The notes beneath the pieces were generated by a model that was not told the DNA's origin, searched no databases, and saw nothing but the letters and a program-made list of their open reading frames with translations. The position numbers and the translations under genes were made by a program. DNA of 44,841 nucleotides from Alphaproteobacteria bacterium 46_93_T64 (GTDB lineage Bacteria > Pseudomonadota > Alphaproteobacteria > Sneathiellales > Sneathiellaceae): NCBI GenBank assembly GCA_002163135.1, contig MAAN01000033.1:1-44841 (forward strand), in the 5' to 3' direction. This document shows, piece by piece, positions 36,565 to 43,611 of the stretch (the stretch's first letter is position 1; every line of letters begins with the position of its first letter).

Positions 36565-37701
36565 CTAAATTTTTGCAAGTTCTTTCAAAACTGCATCTGT
36601 ATGCTGCCCAAGCTCAGGAGCATCTCCCTCCAACCCATCCATCAATGGCATTGTTGGAAGTCTAATCATCCCCATTCCCGCTTGCTCTACATCTCTTAAC
36701 ATGCCTGCGGCTGTCACTCCATCGTCAGCCAGCACATCAGAGACGCTGTTGATAGTGTTCACAATTATCCCGGCACCACTAAGTATTTCCATCCAGTTTT
36801 CACCGGATTTACTACTGATGATTCCCTGAATCTTTGCCCGCAATGGTCCGTCATTTTCTGATCTCAGTAAAAACGTCGCATACTCAGGAACGTCTTTTAA
36901 ATCCTCAGCACCAATTGCATCAATAAGCTTCAAATAGTGTGCCTCAGTCGCAAGCGCAATAACGATATCTCCATTATTTGCCTTATAAACACCTGAGGGA
37001 GGGTTTAACTTTGCCGCTGTTTCACCGTGCAAATGTTGATCAATCAATTTTGCTTTCTGCACTTCCAGCGCGCTATGGACGAGATTATTATCCAAGTACT
37101 GTGCCGCCCCAGTTTTAGCCCGTTCAAACAATGCCATGCTGATTGATTGGAAGGCATAGAGGCCAGTAAAAATATCGACAATGGGAATGTCCATTTTATG
37201 CGAAAGGCCATCTTGGCCAACATTGCCATGAACCAAACCACTAAAGGCTTGCGCGACACCATCGGTGCAGGGACGTGTAGAATATGGTCCTTGTTGGCCG
37301 AAGCCACTAATTGACAGGTAAATTAGAGAAGTATTTTTCTGTTTCAATGTTTCGAAATCAATTCCAATTTTCTGAGCTACTCCCGGTCGGGAACTCTCAA
37401 GAAAAACATCAGCCTCAGCGACAAGCTTATATAGTGTGTCCAAATCATCAGGCTTCTTGAGATCCAGAACGATACCTTCTTTGCCACGATTATAGGCAAC
37501 AGAATAAACCGAAGATGTACCGTAGCGCTCCCCAACACCGCGCCCCCAATCTCCGTGGGGAGGATCAACTTTAATCACCCGCGCACCGTATCCTGCCAAC
37601 TGCGCGCCACAATAAGGCCCTGCAATCCCCTGACTGGTGTCAATCACCAGCAAACCGGAAAGCGGGCCGTTAGTATTTTTATTATTTTTGCTTAGTGCCA
37701 T
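36565..37701 (-). CDS. CaiB/BaiF-type (family III) acyl-CoA transferase
   Basis: The 378-residue protein moves CoA between carboxylic acids. It shows the family start PLSGLLVIDTSQGIAGPYCG, KVDPPHGD, YNRGKEGIVLDLK, SGFGQQGPY, and the catalytic aspartate D176 in IPIVDIFTGLYA. The GGG-like and C-terminal swapped regions look intact. The substrate cannot be read from sequence. Since badI and badH lie just upstream on the same strand, it may activate an alicyclic acid as its CoA ester, replacing a ligase. A 161-bp gap with a strong hairpin separates it from badI. Confidence 0.9.
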   Translation of the reverse strand: MALSKNNKNTNGPLSGLLVIDTSQGIAGPYCGAQLAGYGARVIKVDPPHGDWGRGVGERYGTSSVYSVAYNRGKEGIVLDLKKPDDLDTLYKLVAEADVFLESSRPGVAQKIGIDFETLKQKNTSLIYLSISGFGQQGPYSTRPCTDGVAQAFSGLVHGNVGQDGLSHKMDIPIVDIFTGLYAFQSISMALFERAKTGAAQYLDNNLVHSALEVQKAKLIDQHLHGETAAKLNPPSGVYKANNGDIVIALATEAHYLKLIDAIGAEDLKDVPEYATFLLRSENDGPLRAKIQGIISSKSGENWMEILSGAGIIVNTINSVSDVLADDGVTAAGMLRDVEQAGMGMIRLPTMPLMDGLEGDAPELGQHTDAVLKELAKI

Positions 37702-37773
37702 CTATCTTCTCTTTTAATTTTATTTTTATTGCGAAGACAAATTTTCAAAATGGCGGAATAGATCGGCGATTGA

Positions 37774-37806
37774 AATTTGTCAGCCCCCGTCTGAGGCTGA
37801 CAAATT
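37774..37806. repeat. 12-bp perfect inverted repeat between badI and the CoA-transferase gene
   Basis: AATTTGTCAGCC (37774-37785) and GGCTGACAAATT (37795-37806) are exact inverse complements with a 9-nt loop. There is no T run in either direction. It could be a processing or stability hairpin, a Rho-dependent end of the badHI message, or an operator for the CoA-transferase gene. Confidence 0.75.
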
Positions 37807-37862
37807 ATATCATTACAAATAGCAGAATTAAAAGACGTTTAATCCCACTCAATTGTCACGAT

Positions 37863-38645
37863 TTATTTAGCGTATTTGCGAAAATCCGGTGCCCGTTTTT
37901 CATTAAACGCTTTCACACCCTCACGGGATTCTTCTGTGTCATAGTATAAGCTCAATGCTTGCATACCCATGGAAGAAATAGCCCGAATATTCTCACTATC
38001 AAGATTGAAGGATCGCTTGGCAATTGTAATTGCTGTTGGGCTCTTCTGCATAATCTCCGCGCACCATTTTTCAACCTCGGCATCCAGCTGCTCATGGGGC
38101 ACCACTGTATTTACCAATCCCATGCTCTCTGCATCTGCAGCTGAATAACGGCGACACAGGAACCACATTTCACGCGCTTTTTTCTCCCCAACAACCCGGG
38201 CAAGGTAGGCGGTTCCAAAGCCTGGATCGACGGAACCCACTTTTGGACCAACCTGCCCAAATTGAGCCTTTTCAGATGCGATTGTAAGGTCACACATTGC
38301 CGCCAGAACATTACCTCCGCCAATTGCGAAGCCTTGCACACGGGCGATCACTGGTTTGGGGACATCACGGATCAGACTTTGAAGTTCTTCAATGGGTAAT
38401 CCAATAGCCCCGCGACCATCATATTGACCGTCATGGGCGGATTGATCGCCGCCAGTGCAAAATGCCTTATCGCCTGCACCGGTAAGTACAATAACCCCGA
38501 TCTCCTTATTCCACGCTGCGGTATTAAAGGCATGAATTAGCTCTTCAACTGTTTTACCGCGAAATGCGTTGTATTTATCTTCCCGGTCAATGGTAATCCA
38601 GGCGGCGCCCTCTTTTACTTCGTACTTGATATCTTCATATGACAT
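37863..38645 (-). CDS. badI: 2-ketocyclohexanecarboxyl-CoA hydrolase BadI
   Basis: BadI hydrolytically opens the ring of 2-ketocyclohexane-1-carboxyl-CoA to pimeloyl-CoA. The 260-residue crotonase-fold protein has FCTGGDQ (62-68), HDGQYDGRGAIGLP, RDVPKPVIARVQGFAIGGGN, and FGQVGPKVGSVDPGFGTAYLARVVGEKKAREMW (split here). It agrees closely, from memory, with Rhodopseudomonas palustris BadI. MenB (naphthoyl-CoA synthase) shares the SGGDQ and GPKVGS motifs, but lacks the HDGxYDGRG stretch. No other menaquinone genes are present. AAGGA precedes the ATG, and badH is 28 bp upstream, so the two are co-transcribed. Confidence 0.9.
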   Translation of the reverse strand: MSYEDIKYEVKEGAAWITIDREDKYNAFRGKTVEELIHAFNTAAWNKEIGVIVLTGAGDKAFCTGGDQSAHDGQYDGRGAIGLPIEELQSLIRDVPKPVIARVQGFAIGGGNVLAAMCDLTIASEKAQFGQVGPKVGSVDPGFGTAYLARVVGEKKAREMWFLCRRYSAADAESMGLVNTVVPHEQLDAEVEKWCAEIMQKSPTAITIAKRSFNLDSENIRAISSMGMQALSLYYDTEESREGVKAFNEKRAPDFRKYAK

Positions 38646-38673
38646 TTCTTTTTCCTTCTGTTTACTACGGCGA

Positions 38674-39432
38674 TTAGCCGGCCATGGTTAGGCCGCCTGA
38701 TACGCTGATTACTTGACCTGTAATATAGTCAGCCTCTTCACTTGCAAGAAAAGCAACAATGCCGCCAAAATCTTCTGGTTGGCCCAATCGTTTAAACGGA
38801 ATTGCGCGCTTCAATCCTTCCTGAATTTTCTGCCCCATTTCCCCTTCACCGACAAAATCATTGAAGAGCGCAGTATCTGATGGGCCGGGACAGACAACAT
38901 TTACATTTATTTTTTTCCGAGCAAGTTCGCGCGCCAACGTTTTTGAAAACGCCACAATCCCGCCCTTACATGCGGAATATACACCTTCGCCAGACGATCC
39001 AACTCTGGCCGCATCAGACGCTATGGATATGATTTTTCCAGATGCCCTATCAGACATGCCTTGTGCTACTGTGTGGGTCATATGTAGCGGTCCCCACAAA
39101 TTGATGCCGACAATCTTCTCCCAAAGGGCTTTATCTGTTTTCAGAAATTCCCCTACCTGATCCCATCCTGCATTATTTACCAGAATATCGGTTGGACCAT
39201 GAGCTTTCTCACACGCAGCAACGACCTTCTTCACTGCTTCCAGATCGGAAATATCAACACAAAAAGCAGAAGCATTTTCGCCAATTTCTTCGGCAGTTTT
39301 AGTCGCTGTCTCAAGATTTAAATCGAAAACACCAACTTTGCAGCCTTCCTCCGTCAATCGTTTACAGATCGCCGTTCCAAGACCGCCGCCGCCACCTGTT
39401 ACAATCGCTGTTTTACCTGATAGACCTTTCAC
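38674..39432 (-). CDS. badH: 2-hydroxycyclohexanecarboxyl-CoA dehydrogenase BadH
   Basis: BadH oxidises 2-hydroxycyclohexane-1-carboxyl-CoA to the 2-keto compound used by BadI. The 252-residue short-chain dehydrogenase has the cofactor motif TGGGGGLGTA (12-21), NNAGWDQ, the catalytic residues S139, Y152 and K156 (IASDAARVGSSGEGVYSACK), and CPGPSDTALF. It ends GQVISVSGGLTMAG, close to R. palustris BadH as I recall it. D38 after the glycine motif suggests NAD(H). The start is GTG at 39432 with GAGGAG seven bases upstream. It leads the minus-strand unit and diverges from a MarR gene. Confidence 0.88.
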   Translation of the reverse strand: MKGLSGKTAIVTGGGGGLGTAICKRLTEEGCKVGVFDLNLETATKTAEEIGENASAFCVDISDLEAVKKVVAACEKAHGPTDILVNNAGWDQVGEFLKTDKALWEKIVGINLWGPLHMTHTVAQGMSDRASGKIISIASDAARVGSSGEGVYSACKGGIVAFSKTLARELARKKINVNVVCPGPSDTALFNDFVGEGEMGQKIQEGLKRAIPFKRLGQPEDFGGIVAFLASEEADYITGQVISVSGGLTMAG

Positions 39433-39489
39433 TTATTTTCTCCTCGTTTTTGTCTGGCTATTGCCAAAATCTCCGCGAAGTTCCCTGCG

Positions 39490-39559
39490 CATAAATTTTT
39501 CTTTAATGATTTCTTGAATAAAAATTTATGTCAATATATTGTTTTAAATATTACAATAT
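39490..39559. promoter_or_regulatory. divergent badH/marR promoter and operator region
   Basis: For badH, TTGACA (39534-39529, minus) and AATCAT (39511-39506) are 17 nt apart. For marR, TTGAAT (39514-39519) and TATTGT (39537-39542) are 17 nt apart. Three dyads overlap them: CATAAATTTTT/AAAAATTTATG (39490-39500, 39520-39530, perfect), the palindrome CAATATATTG (39532-39541), and ATATTGT/ACAATAT (39536-39542, 39553-39559). A MarR dimer bound at the palindrome would block both promoters. Confidence 0.6.
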
Positions 39560-39579
39560 TCAGCTAAATAGTGGGTTTT

Positions 39580-40035
39580 ATGTTCGATAATTTAAGCAAT
39601 AAGTTGTTCTTTCGCCTTTATCAAACCGCAAATACTTTGCAAAAGGTTGGTGCACAAGCGCTGGATTCTGAACAAGTCACCACCCAACAATGGTCCGTTC
39701 TCGGAGCCCTCTCCAGGCAATCTGTTCAAAATGGGATGAGTGTTTCAGAACTGTGTGAATATCTTAAATTAAGTCGCCAAAATATGACCGGCGTTCTAAA
39801 TCGGCTCGAGGATCGTGGCGTCATTGCCCGATCTATTGACCCAAACGATCAACGTTCGCGATTGATTTGCATGACTGAAAAAGGGGCTGAATTGTGGGCC
39901 AGTATTGCACCGCTAATTAACGGTTTTTACGAAGAAGCACTTATCGGATTTTCTGAGGAAGATAGAATTTCATTCGCCCATTACTTGAACAAATTGCTCA
40001 ACGCCATGCATAAAATGGATCGTACGAATACATGA
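39580..40035 (+). CDS. MarR-family regulator, BadR-like
   Basis: A 151-residue winged-helix regulator of the MarR family. The DNA-binding part is MSVSELCEYLKLSRQNMTGVLNRLEDRGVI, and the wing is DPNDQRSRLICMTEKG. The stretch LYQTANTLQKVGAQALDSEQVTTQQWSVLGALSRQ resembles R. palustris BadR as I remember it, and the gene is divergent from badHI, so it probably controls them in response to an alicyclic acyl-CoA. I use the ATG at 39580; a GTG at 39571 is in frame. It converges on a second marR gene with a 7-bp gap. Confidence 0.8.
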   Translation: MFDNLSNKLFFRLYQTANTLQKVGAQALDSEQVTTQQWSVLGALSRQSVQNGMSVSELCEYLKLSRQNMTGVLNRLEDRGVIARSIDPNDQRSRLICMTEKGAELWASIAPLINGFYEEALIGFSEEDRISFAHYLNKLLNAMHKMDRTNT

Positions 40036-40042
40036 ACGGATA

Positions 40043-40537
40043 TTATGTGGGATCCGCTTCTTGCGCCAACAAGATGTCCGTTGCGTTTTTGAGTTCCTGA
40101 TCATCTTCAAGTGCCGCAAGTAAGTTACGGCGTACATCTATCAGATTATCCATCATATTCTGTGCAGCTTCTTCGCCAAAGCCCACAAAAGTAGCCGCAT
40201 TCACTTGTTTTCCGCATTCCGTCATAATTCGCCCAATAGGTTTTGCCGCTTCTTTTAACAAAACCCTTTTCACACGCCTGTCGTCCTTATCAACGCGGCG
40301 CTCCACAAAACCACGCGCTTCCAAGCGCTCGATAAGACCACCAATTGTCACTGTCCCAACATCCATCCGGCGGGCAATCTCCGTTTGCGGTAAATTATCC
40401 TCAACAAACAATTGCGCCAAGACCCAGGCTTGTGACGTGGTAAGTCCATGCGGAGCCAATAATCGGTCGAACAGGCGTGCCCTGAAACGGGCGATATCCG
40501 TAAATACAAATCCTGCACGATGGTCTTTGAAATCCAT
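40043..40537 (-). CDS. second MarR-family regulator
   Basis: The 164-residue protein has the MarR fold: LTTSQAWVLAQLF, NLPQTEIARRMDVGTVTIGGLIERLEARGFVERRVDKDDRRVKRVLL, and a helical C-terminus. It is diverged from the neighbouring BadR-like protein. It lies divergent from the HMGCS-like/thiolase unit across about 326 bp, so it may regulate that unit. AAGGA stands upstream of the ATG at 40537. The ligand is unknown. Confidence 0.88.
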   Translation of the reverse strand: MDFKDHRAGFVFTDIARFRARLFDRLLAPHGLTTSQAWVLAQLFVEDNLPQTEIARRMDVGTVTIGGLIERLEARGFVERRVDKDDRRVKRVLLKEAAKPIGRIMTECGKQVNAATFVGFGEEAAQNMMDNLIDVRRNLLAALEDDQELKNATDILLAQEADPT

Positions 40538-40863
40538 TGCTTACTTTTCCTTTTGAATTAGCGGTCACTATAACGTCAGATCACCACACCGCAAACAGGC
40601 ATTCAATGTCCTCCTTACGCTGATAAATCTGAAGATAATTAGCTTGCGTATTAATTTCAAGACCGATAGTTTATTCGCACTATATGGATTACTGACGCTT
40701 TCAAAGAATTAACAACAAGTGGCGTCCAATATTCAAGAACCGGGCGAAAGCGACTCCCCCTGTCATCCATCACGGATGAGAATGGTTGCTTGTAAATGGT
40801 GCATTCGTGTTCAACACCTAATTAATAGCCCAGAATAAATGAATACCGATGGAGGAGACAAAA
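40538..40863. other. divergent intergenic region, marR-2 to the HMGCS-like gene
   Basis: This 326-bp spacer should contain both promoters. I found only short, weak dyads: ATAGT/ACTAT in the 40665-40685 area and CATCC/GGATG at about 40774-40788. No convincing -35/-10 pair, RNA gene or small ORF could be supported. Confidence 0.4.
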
Positions 40864-42336
40864 GTGGAAGTCGGAATTTTAGCTTATGGTGGGTACATCC
40901 CCAAAAGCCGATTAAAAAGAGACGAAATCTTCAAGGCCCATTCGTGGTTTAATCCCGGCTTAAAGGGTTTGGCACGCGGTGAACGTTCCATGGCTAATTG
41001 GGACGAAGACACGGTTACGATGGCTGTTGAATCTGCACGTGACTGCGTGGCCCCGGACGCTCGAGAAAATATTTCAGCGGTTTACATGGCCTCAACAACC
41101 TTTCCTTTTCAGGACAGACAAAATGCCGGCATCCTCGCAGATGCACTTAATATGAAAAGCAACATCCAAACTTTGGATTTTGCATCCTCCATGCGAGCAG
41201 GCACAGCCGCTCTAGTTGTTGCGTTACAAGCTGCCAAAGGGTCAGAGGGTCCAATCTTGTTGACGGCAGCTGAGAAACGAATGACAAAAGCGGGCAGCCC
41301 GTTGGAGATGACAACAGGCGATGGCGCGGCATCCTTCTTGATCGGCAGTGGCAATATTGTTGCGAAGTTCTTGGGTGGTCATTCCGAGTCTGTTGACTTT
41401 ATTGACCATTTTCGCGGCGATGAAGCCCAGTATGATTATACATGGGAAGAACGCTGGGTCCGCGACGAAGGCTACATGAAAATTGTACCAACAGCAGTAA
41501 ACGCACTTCTTGAAAAATCCGGTGTTTCAGCATCAGATATTGACACATTCTGTTTCCCTGTTGCTGCCCGCAATGTCGCGGGTGGTCTCGCTAAGAAGCT
41601 TGGGATACCTGAAGAAGCTGTCGCGGATAACTTGCAGGCCAACTGCGGTGAAGCAGGGTCAGCACACAGTCTTATAATGCTGGCAAAGGCACTTCAAGAG
41701 GCTAACCCTGGAGACAAAATCCTCGTCGCTAGTTTTGGTCAAGGCTGCGATACGCTTTTGTTTGAAGCAACCGATGCTATCAAAAACATACGCCCGAATA
41801 TGGGTGTAACGGGTTCTTTGGCAAATGGCCGATCAGAATCAAATTACAATCGCTTTCTTGCCTTTAATGATGGCCTGAATATGGAACTTGGAATCCGTGC
41901 TGAGGTCGATAAAAATACAGGCCTCACCACCCATTTCCGTAATCGTTATATGGCGCAGCGGATGATCGGTGGCGAGTGCAGTAAATGTGGCACTGCTCAG
42001 TTCCCAAAAAGCAACATGTGTGTAAACGAAAACTGCGGCGCCATTGGTACGCAGGAAGATTACCCATTTGCTGACAAAATTGCACACATGAATTCATATA
42101 CTGCGGATCGACTCACTTATTCCCCCGATCCTCCAGCATTTTACGGCATGATTCAATTTGAAGAAGGCGGCCGTTTGATGAGTGATTTTACCGATATCAC
42201 GCCGGATGATGAATTGAGTGTAGGCATGAAAATGCGCATGGTTTTCCGTGTAAAAGATTACGACAACAAGCGCGGTTTCAGACGTTACTTCTGGAAAGCT
42301 GTACCGGTGGCTGCAACAACTAAAGGGAGTGAATAA
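40864..42336 (+). CDS. HMG-CoA-synthase-fold protein fused to a DUF35 Zn-ribbon/OB domain
   Basis: The 490-residue protein has two parts. Residues 1-320 follow the archaeal-type HMG-CoA synthase/KAS III fold (GILAYGGYIPKSRLKRDE, FASSMRAGTAALVVALQ, TGDGAASFLIG, NPGDKILVASFGQGCDTLLF). Residues ~365-485 are a DUF35 unit with zinc cysteines C372, C375, C386, C391 and an OB-fold. By-eye alignment puts Met110 where the catalytic Cys should be (CKAGTAA reads MRAGTAA), Thr for the catalytic Glu (SES reads STT), and Cys230 for the catalytic His (FHQP reads FCFP). It is therefore unlikely to be an HMG-CoA synthase. It may be a scaffold for the thiolase next door. GTG at 40864 has AGGAG upstream; ATG at 40849 is the alternative. 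Confidence 0.8.
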   Translation: MEVGILAYGGYIPKSRLKRDEIFKAHSWFNPGLKGLARGERSMANWDEDTVTMAVESARDCVAPDARENISAVYMASTTFPFQDRQNAGILADALNMKSNIQTLDFASSMRAGTAALVVALQAAKGSEGPILLTAAEKRMTKAGSPLEMTTGDGAASFLIGSGNIVAKFLGGHSESVDFIDHFRGDEAQYDYTWEERWVRDEGYMKIVPTAVNALLEKSGVSASDIDTFCFPVAARNVAGGLAKKLGIPEEAVADNLQANCGEAGSAHSLIMLAKALQEANPGDKILVASFGQGCDTLLFEATDAIKNIRPNMGVTGSLANGRSESNYNRFLAFNDGLNMELGIRAEVDKNTGLTTHFRNRYMAQRMIGGECSKCGTAQFPKSNMCVNENCGAIGTQEDYPFADKIAHMNSYTADRLTYSPDPPAFYGMIQFEEGGRLMSDFTDITPDDELSVGMKMRMVFRVKDYDNKRGFRRYFWKAVPVAATTKGSE

Positions 42337-43541
42337 TGGCTTCAGGAATTAAAGATAAAGTTGCTATCCTTGGTATGGGTTGCTCTAAGTTTGGTGAGCG
42401 TTGGAATGACAATGCCGAAGACCTCATCATAGAAGCTTTTATCGAAGCGCTTGAAGACGCTGGTATCGACAAAAGCCAAATTGATGCAGCATGGTTCGGA
42501 ACTGGTATTGAAGAGCAGCATGTTGGCAAATCTGCTGTGCCTCTTTCAATGGCGCTTCGCTTACCAAACATCCCCGTAACACGCGTAGAAAATTACTGTG
42601 CCAGTGGCTCCGAAGCCCTGCGCGGCGCAGTATATGCAGTTGCCTCCGGTGCTGCAGATATTGCAATGGCCGTTGGTGTCGAAAAACTAAAAGACACTGG
42701 TTATGGCGGACTGCCGCAACGCAGCCGCGGTGCCGTAAACGATTTATTCTGGGCAAATGCCTCTGCACCGGGCTCCTTTGCACAACTTGCCCCAGCCTAT
42801 TCTGCAAAGCATAAAGTGAGTGCCAGCGACCTGAAACGGGCAATGGCTCACATTTCGATTAAAAGTCACGACAACGGATCTAAAAACCCGAAAGCACATC
42901 TTCGCAACAAAATCACTGAAGAAAAAGTTATGAACGCCCCGATGATTGCAGAACCATTGGGATTGTTCGATTGTTGCGGTGTGAGTGATGGCTCAGCTGT
43001 CGCTATTGTCACAACGCCTGAAATTGCAAAAGCCCTCGGCAAAAAGGATCTTGTGACAGTGAAGGCCATGCAACTCGCCGCCTCTAACGGGCGCGAAGCC
43101 CAGCATAATTCATGGGATGGCAGCCATTTTGTCACAACACGAGCTGCTGCAAAACGCGCCTACAAAGAAGCAGGGATCAGCAATCCACGGGAACAAATCA
43201 GCATGTTTGAAGTACATGATTGCTTCTCAATCACCGAGTTGGTCACGATGGAAGATCTGTTTATCTCAAGCGAGGGCCGCGCCGTAAACGACATTATGGA
43301 CGGTGTCTTCGATGCAGATGGCAAAATTCCCTGTCAAATCGATGGTGGCCTTAAATGTTTCGGCCATCCGATTGGAGCCTCAGGTATTCGTATGGTTTAC
43401 GAGATGTATTTGCAAATGCATGGTCGTGCCGGTGAACGTCAACGTGACGAAGAGCCCGTATTTGGTATGACACATAATTTGGGTGGCTTCCCACACCAAA
43501 ACATCTGTTCACTCACCATTATAGGTAAGGAAGGCGCATAA
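42336..43541 (+). CDS. SCP2-type thiolase
   Basis: The 401-residue protein belongs to the SCP-x/thiolase-like group. It cleaves or forms beta-ketoacyl-CoA, or acts as an acyltransferase. The nucleophile C88 is in VENYCASGSEALRG, HDCF (H294) is in place, and the second catalytic His is H344 in CFGHPIGASG. The usual third-motif CxG is replaced by THNLGG, as in SCP2-type members. The ATG overlaps the stop of the HMGCS-like/DUF35 gene (TAATG) with GGGAG upstream, so the proteins are made together and probably form a complex. The substrate is unknown; nearby bad genes make a C7-type acyl-CoA a possibility. Confidence 0.9.
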   Translation: MASGIKDKVAILGMGCSKFGERWNDNAEDLIIEAFIEALEDAGIDKSQIDAAWFGTGIEEQHVGKSAVPLSMALRLPNIPVTRVENYCASGSEALRGAVYAVASGAADIAMAVGVEKLKDTGYGGLPQRSRGAVNDLFWANASAPGSFAQLAPAYSAKHKVSASDLKRAMAHISIKSHDNGSKNPKAHLRNKITEEKVMNAPMIAEPLGLFDCCGVSDGSAVAIVTTPEIAKALGKKDLVTVKAMQLAASNGREAQHNSWDGSHFVTTRAAAKRAYKEAGISNPREQISMFEVHDCFSITELVTMEDLFISSEGRAVNDIMDGVFDADGKIPCQIDGGLKCFGHPIGASGIRMVYEMYLQMHGRAGERQRDEEPVFGMTHNLGGFPHQNICSLTIIGKEGA

Positions 43542-43564
43542 GCTCTCCCTTGCTAGCGCCAAAA

Positions 43565-43592
43565 AAAAGGCAGGCCCAATGGCCTGCCTTTT
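43565..43592. terminator. bidirectional terminator between the thiolase and porin genes
   Basis: AGGCAGGCC (43568-43576) and GGCCTGCCT (43581-43589) form a perfect 9-bp stem with a CAAT loop, with A8 before and T4 after. It separates the two convergent genes. Confidence 0.93.
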
Positions 43593-43611
43593 CATTATTA
43601 TGTAACAAAGG

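Noticed and set aside
37863-38645. MenB (naphthoyl-CoA synthase) as an identity for the crotonase-fold protein
   Set aside because: GGDQ and GPKVGS motifs are shared, but the HDGQYDGRGAIGLP stretch and the badH neighbour fit BadI, and there are no menaquinone genes.
40774-40788. Operator for the second MarR protein at CATCC/GGATG
   Set aside because: Five-base arms are too short to separate from chance, and no promoter could be aligned with them.
40864-42336. True HMG-CoA synthase of a mevalonate pathway
   Set aside because: The catalytic Cys, Glu and His positions appear substituted, and ispG shows that isoprenoids come from the MEP route.
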